DNA from: Anaerococcus sp. mt242
GTDB lineage: Bacteria; Bacillota; Clostridia; Tissierellales; Peptoniphilaceae
Direction of reading: 5' to 3'
NCBI RefSeq assembly: GCF_016798225.1
Contig: NZ_JAEUYX010000005.1
Coordinates: 1-64,000, forward strand
Length of the DNA stretch: 64,000 bases
Shown here: positions 29,684 to 39,900 of the stretch, piece after piece
Layout of the letters: each line of letters starts with the position of its first letter
Position numbering within the stretch: position 1 is the stretch's first letter
Made by a program: the position numbers and the translations under genes
Notes under the pieces: model-generated
The model's input: the letters and a program-made list of their open reading frames with translations, nothing else
What the model was told of the DNA's origin: nothing
Databases searched by the model: none

Positions 29684-31156
29684 CTAAAACATACCCATTT
29701 TATCTTGTGATCCATCAATAATGATATTTTTAACTTGTGTGTATGCATCTAGGGCAAGTTTGTCTGTTTCACGGCCGATTCCTGATTCCTTGTAACCACC
29801 GAATGATGATCCTGCTGGGAATTGGTTGTAGGTATTTACCCAAACTCTTCCTGTTCTTACTCCATTTGCTACTTTCATGATTCTATAGATATCATTTGAG
29901 TAAATACCGCCTGCTAGACCATATCTAGAGTCATTTGCTTTTTTGATTACATCTTCTTCGTCTTTGAATTTTTCTACTACTACTACTGGTCCAAAAATTT
30001 CTTCTTGTACTGCATCATTATCTTCTGGCACGTTTGCAAGAATTGTTGGTGCAAAGAAGGCTCCTTTATCTAAGCCATTTTCTGTTAATGGTTGCCCCCC
30101 TGTTAGGACTTCACCACCTGCTGCTTTTGCTTTTTCGATAAATTCTTCTAATACTTCAAATCTTTGCTTATCTCTTAAAGCTCCCATTTGTGTTTCTGGG
30201 TCTAGTGGATCTCCTACTTTTACATTTTCAAAGGCTTTTACTAGTTTTTCTACAAATTCATCATAGATTGTTTCTTGAACAAATAATCTAGATCCTGCTG
30301 AGCAAACTTCTCCTTGGTTAAATAGGATACCTAATTGTGCTCCCTCAATTGCCTTATCCATATCGCAATCATCAAAGATTACGTGAGCTGATTTACCACC
30401 TAGCTCAAGGGTAACTGGGATTAGGGCTTCAGCTGCTGATACTGCTATGTGACGACCTACTGCTGTTGATCCTGTAAATGCAAGTTTGTCAAAGCCTGGG
30501 TGGTGTTGTAGGTATTCTCCTGTTACTGATCCTTTTCCTGTTACTAGGTTTATAACTCCTTTTGGCAATACATCTTCAATTATTCTCATTAGTTCTAAGA
30601 TAGAAAGTGATGTATGGCTTGATGGAGAAATTACTACTGTATTTCCTCCGGCAATAGCTGGTGCTAGTTTCCAAGCTGCCATTAGTAATGGGAAGTTCCA
30701 TGGGATCATTTGTCCAACAACTCCATATGGCTCACGTTTTCTAATTGAAACAAATCTTCCATCTAATTTACTAATTTCATCTTCATCAGCTCTTAGTACT
30801 GCTGCGAAATATTTAAAGTGATCAGAAACTAGAGGGATATCTCCATTTAGTGTTTCACGGATTGGTTTACCATTATCCATTGATTCTAGTTTTGCAAGAT
30901 ATTCTGTATTTTCATCAATTTTTGCTGCAATATCTAAAAGTAATTGTACTCTTTGTTCTTTACTCCAAGAACCGTATTCTCCCTCAAAGGCTGCTCTTGC
31001 AGCATCTACTGCCTTGTCTACATCAGCATCATTTGCTGCTGCAAACTCACCAAGTTTTTCTCCTGTTGATGGACTGATGATGTCTATATATTGGCCGCTT
31101 TCTGGCTTAATCCATTCGCCATTTATAAATAGCTCATATCTTTCTAGTCTTTCCAT
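29684..31156 (-). CDS. NAD(P)-dependent aldehyde dehydrogenase
   Basis: A 490-residue enzyme of typical class length, start behind GGAGGAAGT. Signatures: IPWNFPLLMAAWKLAPAIAG (cofactor site), FTGSTAVGRHI, the catalytic Glu in VTLELGGKSAHVIF, the catalytic Cys in FNQGEVCSAGSRLFVQ and the late EIFGPVVVVEKF. It oxidises an aldehyde to the acid in the cytoplasm. The closest class by feel is the betaine/phenylacetaldehyde dehydrogenase group, but the substrate is not fixed by these motifs. It is monocistronic with its own terminator, and no neighbouring gene suggests a pathway. Confidence 0.9.
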   Translation of the reverse strand: MERLERYELFINGEWIKPESGQYIDIISPSTGEKLGEFAAANDADVDKAVDAARAAFEGEYGSWSKEQRVQLLLDIAAKIDENTEYLAKLESMDNGKPIRETLNGDIPLVSDHFKYFAAVLRADEDEISKLDGRFVSIRKREPYGVVGQMIPWNFPLLMAAWKLAPAIAGGNTVVISPSSHTSLSILELMRIIEDVLPKGVINLVTGKGSVTGEYLQHHPGFDKLAFTGSTAVGRHIAVSAAEALIPVTLELGGKSAHVIFDDCDMDKAIEGAQLGILFNQGEVCSAGSRLFVQETIYDEFVEKLVKAFENVKVGDPLDPETQMGALRDKQRFEVLEEFIEKAKAAGGEVLTGGQPLTENGLDKGAFFAPTILANVPEDNDAVQEEIFGPVVVVEKFKDEEDVIKKANDSRYGLAGGIYSNDIYRIMKVANGVRTGRVWVNTYNQFPAGSSFGGYKESGIGRETDKLALDAYTQVKNIIIDGSQDKMGMF

Positions 31157-31265
31157 ACTTCCTCCTATATATATTTGGTCTTTTAGCTCTGATATTCATT
31201 ATCAATTTTACCCCTTAAAAACATTTAATAAACGATAGTTAAATATTTGATAAGAAAATGAACAT

Positions 31266-31298
31266 AAAAAAATCCACAGCTAGGCTATGGATTTTTAA
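31266..31298 (-). terminator. Terminator of the CAMP-factor-like genes
   Basis: Leftward AAATCCATAGC pairs with GCTGTGGATTT (one G-T pair) around a short loop and is followed by TTTT. Confidence 0.75.
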
Positions 31299-31322
31299 AA
31301 TTATTTTAAAAGGATGTTTTTA

Positions 31323-32288
31323 TTAATATTTTAGGGCTTCCATTGTTTGGATTAGACCGTTTACATTCATTTTTGATGGACGAGTGTATCCTAACTCTTC
31401 TTTTGCTCTATCAATTGCTTCTGCAACTTCTCTTCTGCTATCGCCACGTCTTTTTGCTTTTTTAAGGTCAGCTAAAAGTGCTTTTAATTGGTCAATTTCG
31501 TATGGCATAGCTTTTTCATCTTCATTGCTTAAGGCTACTGCTACTGCTTGGTCTAATCTATCTGATAGTTGATAAATCTCTAAAACTGTAGCTTGTGGAC
31601 GTAGTCTGCCATTTGTGATTTCTGCTACTTCTTTGTCTAATTCTTTGATAATATAAGTAGGTTTGTTTTTTAATTCATTGTATTTCATGAATCTTGCTTT
31701 GTGTAATTTAACATCTAAATCAGCTCTTACATACATGTTCGCTGTATCATTTAGGCCCATTTCTGGGTATGATAAAAGTTTTGCTTTTAACACTTCAAAT
31801 TTTGCCATATAAGCTTTCATATCGTCTACTGTGTGGAATGGTGAAGCTGCTATTACTAGTCCTTCAAATACGTATTCCGCGATTTCTGCGTGAGCATCAT
31901 CAACTTTGTATCTTAGTTGAGTTGTTGCAAATCTTATTGCCCTACCAACTCTACCTAAAACTAAAAGTCTTTGTGGGATAGATGATAAATCGTATACATC
32001 TGCTACTCCAAAGCCTTGGGCAGATTTGTCGATGTTTTCTTCAATTTCTAGGGAAGATTTGTTAAATTCATCTATCATTTCTTGGTCTTGATCATCTGTG
32101 ATATCTATTGAGTTAACCTCATCTCTCATAGATCTGATTTGTTGTTTGTAAACTTCTGCCTCATCCATGCTTAAAACAGTATTTTCTTCTGGTGTGTCAA
32201 CTTCAATACTTGTTGCAAATGTTGGGGCTACATGTCCAAATGTTAATGTTACAGCTAAAACTGAAGCGAAAATTTTGTTAAGTTTCAT
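31323..32288 (-). CDS. Secreted CAMP-factor-like protein
   Basis: A 321-residue exported protein with signal peptide (MKLNKIFASVLAVTLTFGHV, cleaved near TFA) and start behind AAAGGAG. The core (about 95-240) reads DLSSIPQRLLVLGRVGRAIR, FATTQLRYKVDDAHAEIAEY, ASPFHTVDDMKAYMAKFEVL, then helices to residue 321. This all-helical pattern, IPxRxxxLxRxGxxIRFxTTxL with xxKVxxAHxxL, matches my memory of the CAMP factor family, secreted cohemolysins that oligomerise in sphingomyelinase-treated membranes. The neighbouring gene encodes a paralog, so duplication occurred. The gene lies 11 bases after that paralog, in one operon. Confidence 0.65.
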   Translation of the reverse strand: MKLNKIFASVLAVTLTFGHVAPTFATSIEVDTPEENTVLSMDEAEVYKQQIRSMRDEVNSIDITDDQDQEMIDEFNKSSLEIEENIDKSAQGFGVADVYDLSSIPQRLLVLGRVGRAIRFATTQLRYKVDDAHAEIAEYVFEGLVIAASPFHTVDDMKAYMAKFEVLKAKLLSYPEMGLNDTANMYVRADLDVKLHKARFMKYNELKNKPTYIIKELDKEVAEITNGRLRPQATVLEIYQLSDRLDQAVAVALSNEDEKAMPYEIDQLKALLADLKKAKRRGDSRREVAEAIDRAKEELGYTRPSKMNVNGLIQTMEALKY

Positions 32289-32299
32289 TTATTTCTCCT

Positions 32300-34063
32300 T
32301 TAATTAAATGTTATTTCGATTTCTTGGCTAATATCTTTTATACTTACTGTGGCTAATGCTTGTTCTTGCCAGGTTGGTATATCAAATCCTGTGTATTTTT
32401 GAACTGCTTTACCATCTTTTAAGTAAATTCTCTTGCTTATAGTTTTGTCTCCATAAGAAAGTTTAATATCACATGGACCATTATAAGCTTTATCATTTTC
32501 TGTAGCCTCTACTCCAATAGTAAATACTCCTGCATTTCTTGGTGAAATTTCTACATTTGTGATAGCATAAGTTTTTTCTACTGGCTTATCAGCTACATTT
32601 ACTTTTATAGTTTTTTTGATACCGTTGGCACTTGTTACACTTACTTCAGTTGTTCCAGGATTTAGGGCCTCAATATTTCCATTTTCATCGATATTTGCGA
32701 TTTCTGGATTAGCTACTTGGTAAGTAAGAGTTTTATCTACAGCTCTTTCTGGGAATACTAAAACTTTTTGTCCTAGTGGATAAGTTTCTCCTAATTTCAT
32801 TTCTACAGATTTAACAGAAAAAGTTATATCTTTTACTTCATCGGAAATATTTTGAACTGGATTAGCTGGTGTAACTGGATTTGCTTTTTCACCTAGGTAT
32901 TGATCATTTGCTCCAGTTGGTTCTAGCATTGGTAGGCTAGATGATTCGCCTGGATTTAGGATTTGTAGTTCAAAATCTTTGGTAATTCCATTATCTAAAG
33001 CCATAACAGTGATTATTACATTACCAGTTTTTAGAGGAATGATTTCATTTCCAATAACGCGAGCTACATATGGATTTGATGAGTAAATTAAGAAATCTTT
33101 ATTTTTTACTTCTGCTGGAAGTATTACAGGTCTAATTTTGGTTTTATTGTCTATATTGATAGCCCCAGCTTCACCTTCCATAAATTCGATTTTTTCTGCT
33201 CTTATTTTTGGACCAGCTACTTTTTCTATAGCGGCGATTAGTTTTTCTTCCTCAGCATCAAGCTCTCCACAAGTAACTGTGATTCTCCACCATAGGCTTG
33301 CTGCTTTTGAGATTTCTTTATCTAATACTTTTGCTTGGAACTTTCTACCAGTTCTGTTTGCTTCATTTCTTACCTTACGAGCCTCTCTTATTGTCCTATG
33401 ATAAGCAGCCTTTTTGTAAATGGTTGCTATATCTTCTGGTGATAGGTCTGGATAAGCTAAGAGTTCTTGCTCTAGAGCCTCAAATCTATCGATATAATCC
33501 ATAATTTGGCCTTCATTTGCAAATGGGTTTGCAGCGTATAAGATACCTGTTAAAATATATTCGGTTAATTTTGTATGTGCTGCTACAACCTTATTTGATA
33601 ACTCAGTACTACCAAATCTTATGGCTCTACCTATCCTTATTAAAAGTTGGACTCTAACTGGAATTGTTGTTAGATCATAAATGCTACCACCAGCTACTCC
33701 TTTTTGTTGGGATAAGGACCCATTTTGTACACTTTGTTCGTAATCATCTATTTCTAGACTTACTGTTCTTACTGCCTCATCAAATTGTTTTAAGCATTCT
33801 TCATACTTTTCATCGGCAGCTTCTACTCCTTCAACTGACTTTTGTGCCTTGGTTAGTTCTCCTCTAACTTCTGCAATTTCTAGTTTTTGTTGGTCAGCGC
33901 TGACGTTTTCATCTATTTCGATATCTGGTTTTTTTTCTTTTATCAATGTATCTTCATTGACTTCAAGACCACTAGCATATGCAATAGAGTTTACGCCAGG
34001 AGCTACAGCCAAACTTGCCATCAAAATTGCAAGACTTAGGGCAAGTCTTTTGGTTCTTTTCAT
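32300..34063 (-). CDS. Secreted CAMP-factor-like protein fused to Ig-like domains
   Basis: The frame reaches 34111, but GGGGG precedes the ATG at 34063, giving 587 residues. Order: signal peptide (cleaved near AYA, about 30), a helical acidic region (40-125), a CAMP-factor-like domain (about 127-284; YDLTTIPVRVQLLIRIGRAI, TELSNKVVAAHTKLTEYI, AANPFANE), a degenerate Ig-like domain (290-370), a bacterial Ig-like Big_2 domain (about 410-490; TLTYQVANPEIANIDENGNI) and a final 85-residue beta domain that also occurs twice in the next protease. CAMP factors normally lack such tails, so the fusion may give cell-wall or matrix binding. It sits four bases after the protease gene in one operon. Confidence 0.68.
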   Translation of the reverse strand: MKRTKRLALSLAILMASLAVAPGVNSIAYASGLEVNEDTLIKEKKPDIEIDENVSADQQKLEIAEVRGELTKAQKSVEGVEAADEKYEECLKQFDEAVRTVSLEIDDYEQSVQNGSLSQQKGVAGGSIYDLTTIPVRVQLLIRIGRAIRFGSTELSNKVVAAHTKLTEYILTGILYAANPFANEGQIMDYIDRFEALEQELLAYPDLSPEDIATIYKKAAYHRTIREARKVRNEANRTGRKFQAKVLDKEISKAASLWWRITVTCGELDAEEEKLIAAIEKVAGPKIRAEKIEFMEGEAGAINIDNKTKIRPVILPAEVKNKDFLIYSSNPYVARVIGNEIIPLKTGNVIITVMALDNGITKDFELQILNPGESSSLPMLEPTGANDQYLGEKANPVTPANPVQNISDEVKDITFSVKSVEMKLGETYPLGQKVLVFPERAVDKTLTYQVANPEIANIDENGNIEALNPGTTEVSVTSANGIKKTIKVNVADKPVEKTYAITNVEISPRNAGVFTIGVEATENDKAYNGPCDIKLSYGDKTISKRIYLKDGKAVQKYTGFDIPTWQEQALATVSIKDISQEIEITFN

Positions 34064-34114
34064 ATTTCCCCCTTTAAATTTATTTATATTTAGTTTTACT
34101 AAATACCACAATCA

Positions 34115-36943
34115 TTATTTGCTCATACCATAGGACACACTTGTTTCTGTGTTAATAACCTTTAGGGTAGTCGCAAAATCTTTTTTCCAGACTCCGAAAT
34201 CTCCTCCAGAATATCTGATACTAGCTTGACCATCTATGAAATTAACTGTATTTATTCTTGTTGTCCCTTCAGAAGTAGTTTCTACGATACCCATACCAGT
34301 GTAAGGATTGCCATCTTCAAAGGCTTTAAAGGAAAGGGTAAAATATCCATTTTCTCTTTTGCCTACTTTTATGTCGCCTAAGTCATATTGTTTTGGATTT
34401 AGGTCTTTTACTTGGCTTGGATATTTTCTGATAAAGGCTTCTGACTTACTGTCTTTGGAAAATTCGTAGGCTATGCTATCTTCTATATCACGGAGTTTAA
34501 GATCAGTTTCAAAGTTTGTTCTCCAAACAGCAAATTCTCCGCCGTTATAGGTAATACTTGCTTCACCATTTTTAAAGTAAATGGTTGATTTTTTTTCAAC
34601 TATGCCATTCTCTTCATTGCCTGCTCTAGTTGTAAGAGTTGCTGGCCCATTGTAGCCTGCTCCATTTTGGCTTGCTTTTAGATTTATAGTGAAATATCCA
34701 CTTTCTCTTTGAGATACATCAAAGCTATCTAGCTCTACTGGATAATTTTCAAAATTTGGTAGGACTCTTATGTCGATAGATTTTTTTATATCGTTAGCTG
34801 TTTTTACCGTTAAAGTTGTTTTTCCTGCAGCATGGGCAGTCACGATTCCGTTTTCGTCTATACTTGCTACTTCAGGATTTTTTGACTCAAAGGTAAATTC
34901 TCTTTTGGCTGTATCTGGATATACACTTATTTTTTCATCTAAGTTTAAAGTCTCTCCCTCTTTTAAACTTGCTTGAGGGATTTTTATGGCTATATTTCTA
35001 ATTGCAAATGGATCTTCATATGGTTTTGGAGGGTCTGGGAATTTTTCTCCTTCATCAGTTTCTCCATTTTCATATAATTCATTGTCCCCTACTACTGGTA
35101 TTTCCTTTGATTTTTCATAACGTAAATCTGCTGGGATTATATCAAGGCTAAATCTTGTCCTTAAAATACCTCGTGAAACCCTTGTTTCTACTAAAATATT
35201 AGCTGTTCCAGTTTTTTTAGGGGTGATAATTCCATCAGAACTTACATCCACAATATCAGTATCTAGGGTGTAGATTTTAATAGCTACATCTTTTATATCT
35301 GCTGGCTCTATTACTGGAGTTAGTTTTCCTTTTTTATTTATTCTTAAGTGTCCACCAGCCCCTTCAGCTACAGAAATATTTTTTACTTCTTTAACTGGTT
35401 CTGGTAGGTTTGGATCTTCTGGCATTTCATCGTCAGATAAAACTTCGCCTGTTGTAGTAATTGCCTTTAAGCAGACATTGGCTCCCTTTAATTCACTGGA
35501 TAAATCAGACCATTTTTTACCATCACTTGATACAAAAGATTGGCCAGGTTCAGAATCTGCCTTAGATGAGAAATTATTTATTTTTGCTTCAACTGCTAGA
35601 GGATATCTGTAATTTGCCTTTGATGAGTCCAGGTAAGCCATAACTGCAAATTGTTCGCCCTCTTCTAAATCTATATGTGAAATATCAATTGTATAATATC
35701 CTGGGTATTGCAATGTACCTGAAGCTACTTCTATTTTTTCAGTGTCTAATTGGCTGGTTTTTTCTATATTTCTTACAACATATAGTTTGTAGTCAGTAAA
35801 CATACTTACATTGAAAATCCCAATTTCATGGAGGGTTTCTTTGCCCTCAGCCTTAAAGATGTTTGTCATATAACCTTGCTTGTTATAACCTACAGATCTG
35901 GTTGCTCCAAGTGGGTCGTATTGGTAAATGCGACCATTGGGATCTTTTTTCTTTGGTATAAAGCATGCATTAGACTTACCTGCGTAAACATCTTCATAGG
36001 ATACATAGTAATATCCATTATCCATATAAGAAGGTCCCCAAGAGTTTTTACAAATCCATGCCCCATCTGCCTTTGGTTTTATAGAAAATAATTCTTTTGG
36101 GAAAGTATCATCCCAACCAACTATGGTAACAGCATGGTCATCTGTTCCCCCACCTGGGTTATAGTAGGATTTGTTTTGTGCATTTTCATAATATTTGGAA
36201 CTATTTATAGTTGTATAAACACCACCATATTTCATAACCGCTTGTTTGATGTCTGTTGTATCTACAAAGTTATAAACATCTGGCAAATACAAAACTTTAT
36301 CAATATCTAAAACCCTATCTACATCTGTTGGTGAAACAGATATTACAGGATCATACATATCATCTCTTTCATCGACAGGGCCTGACCATCTTGCCATGTA
36401 GGCTGCGGCAATATCTCTATTTCCACCATCATTTGGGCCCCAATCAAATCCATGAGTATTTCTAAGATGTTTTTCAGAAAAATCAAATTTACCGTATTTA
36501 CTTAAAACTGATTCCATAGACCCGTATGTTGCAAAGGCCCAGCAAGATCCGTTTTTACCTTGATTTTTAACAGGAGATACTCTATTATAATCTCTTAGGT
36601 CATATTGCTTAGGTAAATTTTGAGATTTTGATCTAGTTCTAGTTTTTATATAGTCAAAATTGATATCTAAGGGAGATACCTTATTTCCAGATTTTTGTGC
36701 TGACTTAAAGTCTTTTGACAAAGGACTTATTTCTAAGTTTTGATTTTCATTAGCTGAGTCTTCATAAATATCTGTAGGGTCTGGAGCTATTTCTAATTGA
36801 GGAATTAGCTCTGCTTGTTGAGTTTCTTCGGCTGATGAGATATTTGTATCATTTTGCTCGCTAGCTAAAGCTAACTCTCCCGGAAAAATCATAGACCCGG
36901 TTATAATTAGGGCTAATAAATTTTTTATGTGTTTCTTTTTCAA
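34115..36943 (-). CDS. Secreted papain-like (C1) cysteine protease with Big_2 and repeated C-terminal domains
   Basis: A 942-residue protein with TTG start, signal peptide (1 to about 28), propeptide-like acidic region (29-110) and a C1 protease domain. The catalytic residues are in place: Gln128 (VKNQG), Cys134 (NGSCWAF), His270 (DDHAVTIVGWDD) and Asn300 (ICKNSWG). After it come a beta domain (about 345-500), an Ig-like domain (515-600), a Big_2 domain (646-727) and two copies of a roughly 90-residue domain (737-829 and 853-942). The papain with lectin-like and Ig-like tail arrangement is known from anaerobic cocci and clostridia. It probably digests host or extracellular proteins. The upstream gene encodes a close relative with catalytic residues at the same positions. 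Confidence 0.88.
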   Translation of the reverse strand: MKKKHIKNLLALIITGSMIFPGELALASEQNDTNISSAEETQQAELIPQLEIAPDPTDIYEDSANENQNLEISPLSKDFKSAQKSGNKVSPLDINFDYIKTRTRSKSQNLPKQYDLRDYNRVSPVKNQGKNGSCWAFATYGSMESVLSKYGKFDFSEKHLRNTHGFDWGPNDGGNRDIAAAYMARWSGPVDERDDMYDPVISVSPTDVDRVLDIDKVLYLPDVYNFVDTTDIKQAVMKYGGVYTTINSSKYYENAQNKSYYNPGGGTDDHAVTIVGWDDTFPKELFSIKPKADGAWICKNSWGPSYMDNGYYYVSYEDVYAGKSNACFIPKKKDPNGRIYQYDPLGATRSVGYNKQGYMTNIFKAEGKETLHEIGIFNVSMFTDYKLYVVRNIEKTSQLDTEKIEVASGTLQYPGYYTIDISHIDLEEGEQFAVMAYLDSSKANYRYPLAVEAKINNFSSKADSEPGQSFVSSDGKKWSDLSSELKGANVCLKAITTTGEVLSDDEMPEDPNLPEPVKEVKNISVAEGAGGHLRINKKGKLTPVIEPADIKDVAIKIYTLDTDIVDVSSDGIITPKKTGTANILVETRVSRGILRTRFSLDIIPADLRYEKSKEIPVVGDNELYENGETDEGEKFPDPPKPYEDPFAIRNIAIKIPQASLKEGETLNLDEKISVYPDTAKREFTFESKNPEVASIDENGIVTAHAAGKTTLTVKTANDIKKSIDIRVLPNFENYPVELDSFDVSQRESGYFTINLKASQNGAGYNGPATLTTRAGNEENGIVEKKSTIYFKNGEASITYNGGEFAVWRTNFETDLKLRDIEDSIAYEFSKDSKSEAFIRKYPSQVKDLNPKQYDLGDIKVGKRENGYFTLSFKAFEDGNPYTGMGIVETTSEGTTRINTVNFIDGQASIRYSGGDFGVWKKDFATTLKVINTETSVSYGMSK

Positions 36944-36999
36944 ATCTTCCTTCTTTCAATTAACTGTTAGGAGCTGCTAGGAGACACAGCCCACTCGTA

Positions 37000-39900
37000 T
37001 TATTTACTTACTTTAAAGGTGTATTCCTCGTTTATGGACTTGTAGGAATCTCTACTTACACTTACTTTTAGTTTATAATCGCCTTCATTTAGCACTGATC
37101 CAGTAAAAGTTAATTTTCCTGTATAGGTTGTGGTAGCTGAACTCCTGCTTAAAACTTTTCCATTACTATCTTCTAGGCTAAAGTTAACCTTGGCATATCT
37201 TAGGTTTAAATTTTTCTCATCCTTGATATGGGCCGTAAAAGTTGGCCTAGTGCGTGCCTTGTAATTATCTTTTAAATCTATAATTTCAAGACTAAGTGGC
37301 CTATTATTTGGATCTATAAAGTCAAGATCAAATTTAGCATCAACTTTGCCAGATGATTCATCCATGGCTTTTACTTCTACTGTATAAAGACCTGGCTTCA
37401 TTGTAGAATCTGGTTGTATATACATGCTGGCATTACCCTTATAATCGGTGATTTTTTCTATATCATAGACAAAATCATTTGGCCCAGTCACCCTTATATC
37501 AAGTTTTTGATTGCTCATTAAGCGGTAATCGGCATCTTTTAAGGTAAATCTTATACTTGCCCTATCGCCATAGTAGTAAACTTGCCTATCAGGTGTATAG
37601 GATAGCTTTAGGCTATTGTCTTTTTCCTTAACTACAAAGCTAGTTTCTTCGCTGCTTTTGTAATTACCATTGCTAGCGCTAACTTTTACCTTATACTCCC
37701 CTGCTGGTGCCTTGGCATCTGGTGAATAATTGTAGGTGGTAATACCGTTATATTTGGTCGTTCCAGAGTTTTTATGAACTATCCCATCGGGAGTAGTAAT
37801 TTCTACATCGACCCTACTATTGCCAATAGGTTCTTTATCTAGGCTTGTTATGATTTTTATAGGAATTCTCTCACCTATTTCGTATTCTTCCTTTTTAAGG
37901 ATAAGTCTTAGGGCAAAATCACCCTTATCATCTTTAACATCTTCATCTGTAATTTCTACATCATAGGAACTAGTAAAATCTTCAAAGCTATCGCCCGTAA
38001 CCCTTACATTTAGCTTATAGATTCCAGGGTCTTTTATATGATCTGTTGCTAGGTCTACCTTAAAATTACCATTTTGGTCTGTGTAGGCTTCTTTGCTAGA
38101 TCCACCTGCAAGATCTACCTTTACCAAGGCATTTTTGAGATTTCTTTGGTATTTATCTCGTACATTCACTGTTAGTGGCAGATTTTGAGTAAGTTTTATA
38201 TTTTCTTTGGGTAAACTTACATTTACATTGAAAATATTGCCTGGAATATTGTCTGCCTTGGTTACTTTTACATTGACACTTGCACTGACTCCCGACCCAT
38301 CTGTTGCTGAAACGGTAATGGTAGCTGTTCCTTCTCTTAATGCTCTTACTTCACCATCTGGACTTACACTTGCTACATAGCTATTAGATGAAGCGTAAGT
38401 TAAGTTTTTATTTGTAGCATCTTTTGGTAAGACATTGGCCTTGATATATTCTTTGCCTCCGATAGTAAGATTTATATAATCTTGACTAAGTTCTATATCT
38501 TGGACTTTTTTATCATTATTTATCGGTTTTTCATCTATATAAGATGATCCGCTTGCTTTTGTAAAGGCCTTTACACAAACATTTGTGTTATACATTTGAT
38601 TAGTAATATCTGACCAGTTATAACCATCATAGGAAATATAAGACTGCCCGCTTGATGCAGTTGCCCTTGAAGAATAACCCCAAATTGGTTTTTCTACTGG
38701 GATTGGATAAGGATAGCCTGGAGTTGTAAATTTAATTATCGGCGCAAAATATGCTCCTCTTGGGATTTGCTGAGGCCTAAATTTTATGGTTTGATAGCCT
38801 GCAAAGTCTAAAGTTCCACTAGCAACTTTTACTCTATTATTAAAACCACTATTACCCCCAATATTTGTATTTACATATACTTCATAGGATACATTGTTAG
38901 TTGGAACAAAAACTCCAACTTCTGAAATTTCAAGATTTTGATTGGCTGGGCCAAAAACATTTGAAAACCAACCAATATTTCCTCGTCCAATATTTGAAGT
39001 CATTCCCAGATAATCGTGGTACCAAATAGATTTATTGGCTTCTTTATTTTTTAGAACAAAGATACAGTTATTTTTTCCTATATGGGCATCATAATAGGAT
39101 ACATAATAATATCCGCCTTGGCTTCCCCAGTAAGATCCCCAGGAGTTTTTAACTATCCAAGCTCCATTGCCTGGCGCTCCCCATTTAAAATTTGATGCGC
39201 TATAATTATCATCCCAACCTACTATAGTAACAGCATGATTAGCCCAGCCATCTCCAGGATTGTAATGACCCATGGTGTACATATTTGTATAATATTCGCT
39301 ACCATTGACACTAGTATAGGCAGCACCATAATCCATTATTGCTTCTTTTAGAACTCTTTGGTCATTTATGTTTCTTACATCTGGTATGTACATTGCCTTT
39401 TCAAGTTCTTTTGCTGGTCTTAGGCCGTTTGGTGAATAAAAATCGTAGGGATGATATGGCTCATCTCTTTCAGTTATAGGACCAGACCATCTGGATAAAT
39501 AAGCTGCTGATATTTGACAAGTCCCCCCATCTTTTGGACCCCAATCATAGCCGTGGGTATTTCTTAAATTTTTCTCAGAAAAATCTGTATTCTCGCGTGG
39601 TAATAAAACTGATTCGGCTGATCCATAAGAGGCAAAGGCCCAGCAAGAGCCATTTGGTCCTTGGTCTCTCATAGGAGTTACTCTTCCTTCATTACGTAAG
39701 TCGTAATAAGCTGGAATAAACGAAGCCTTTTGCCTATTTGGTAGCTGATTATTTAAAGATTCGTAATCAGTATAGATTTTTAAAGGGTCTACATTTAAAC
39801 CAAATTTTTCTGCTTCTTCTTTAGTTTCTTGCCTGTTAAATTCTGGATTAATTGGTGCTTGGTCAATTTCTAAATCATCTACAAGCTGGTCCTCATCTAG

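Noticed and set aside
29943..30821. Plus-strand frames opposite the aldehyde dehydrogenase gene
   Set aside because: Shadows of a clear enzyme gene; no start signals.
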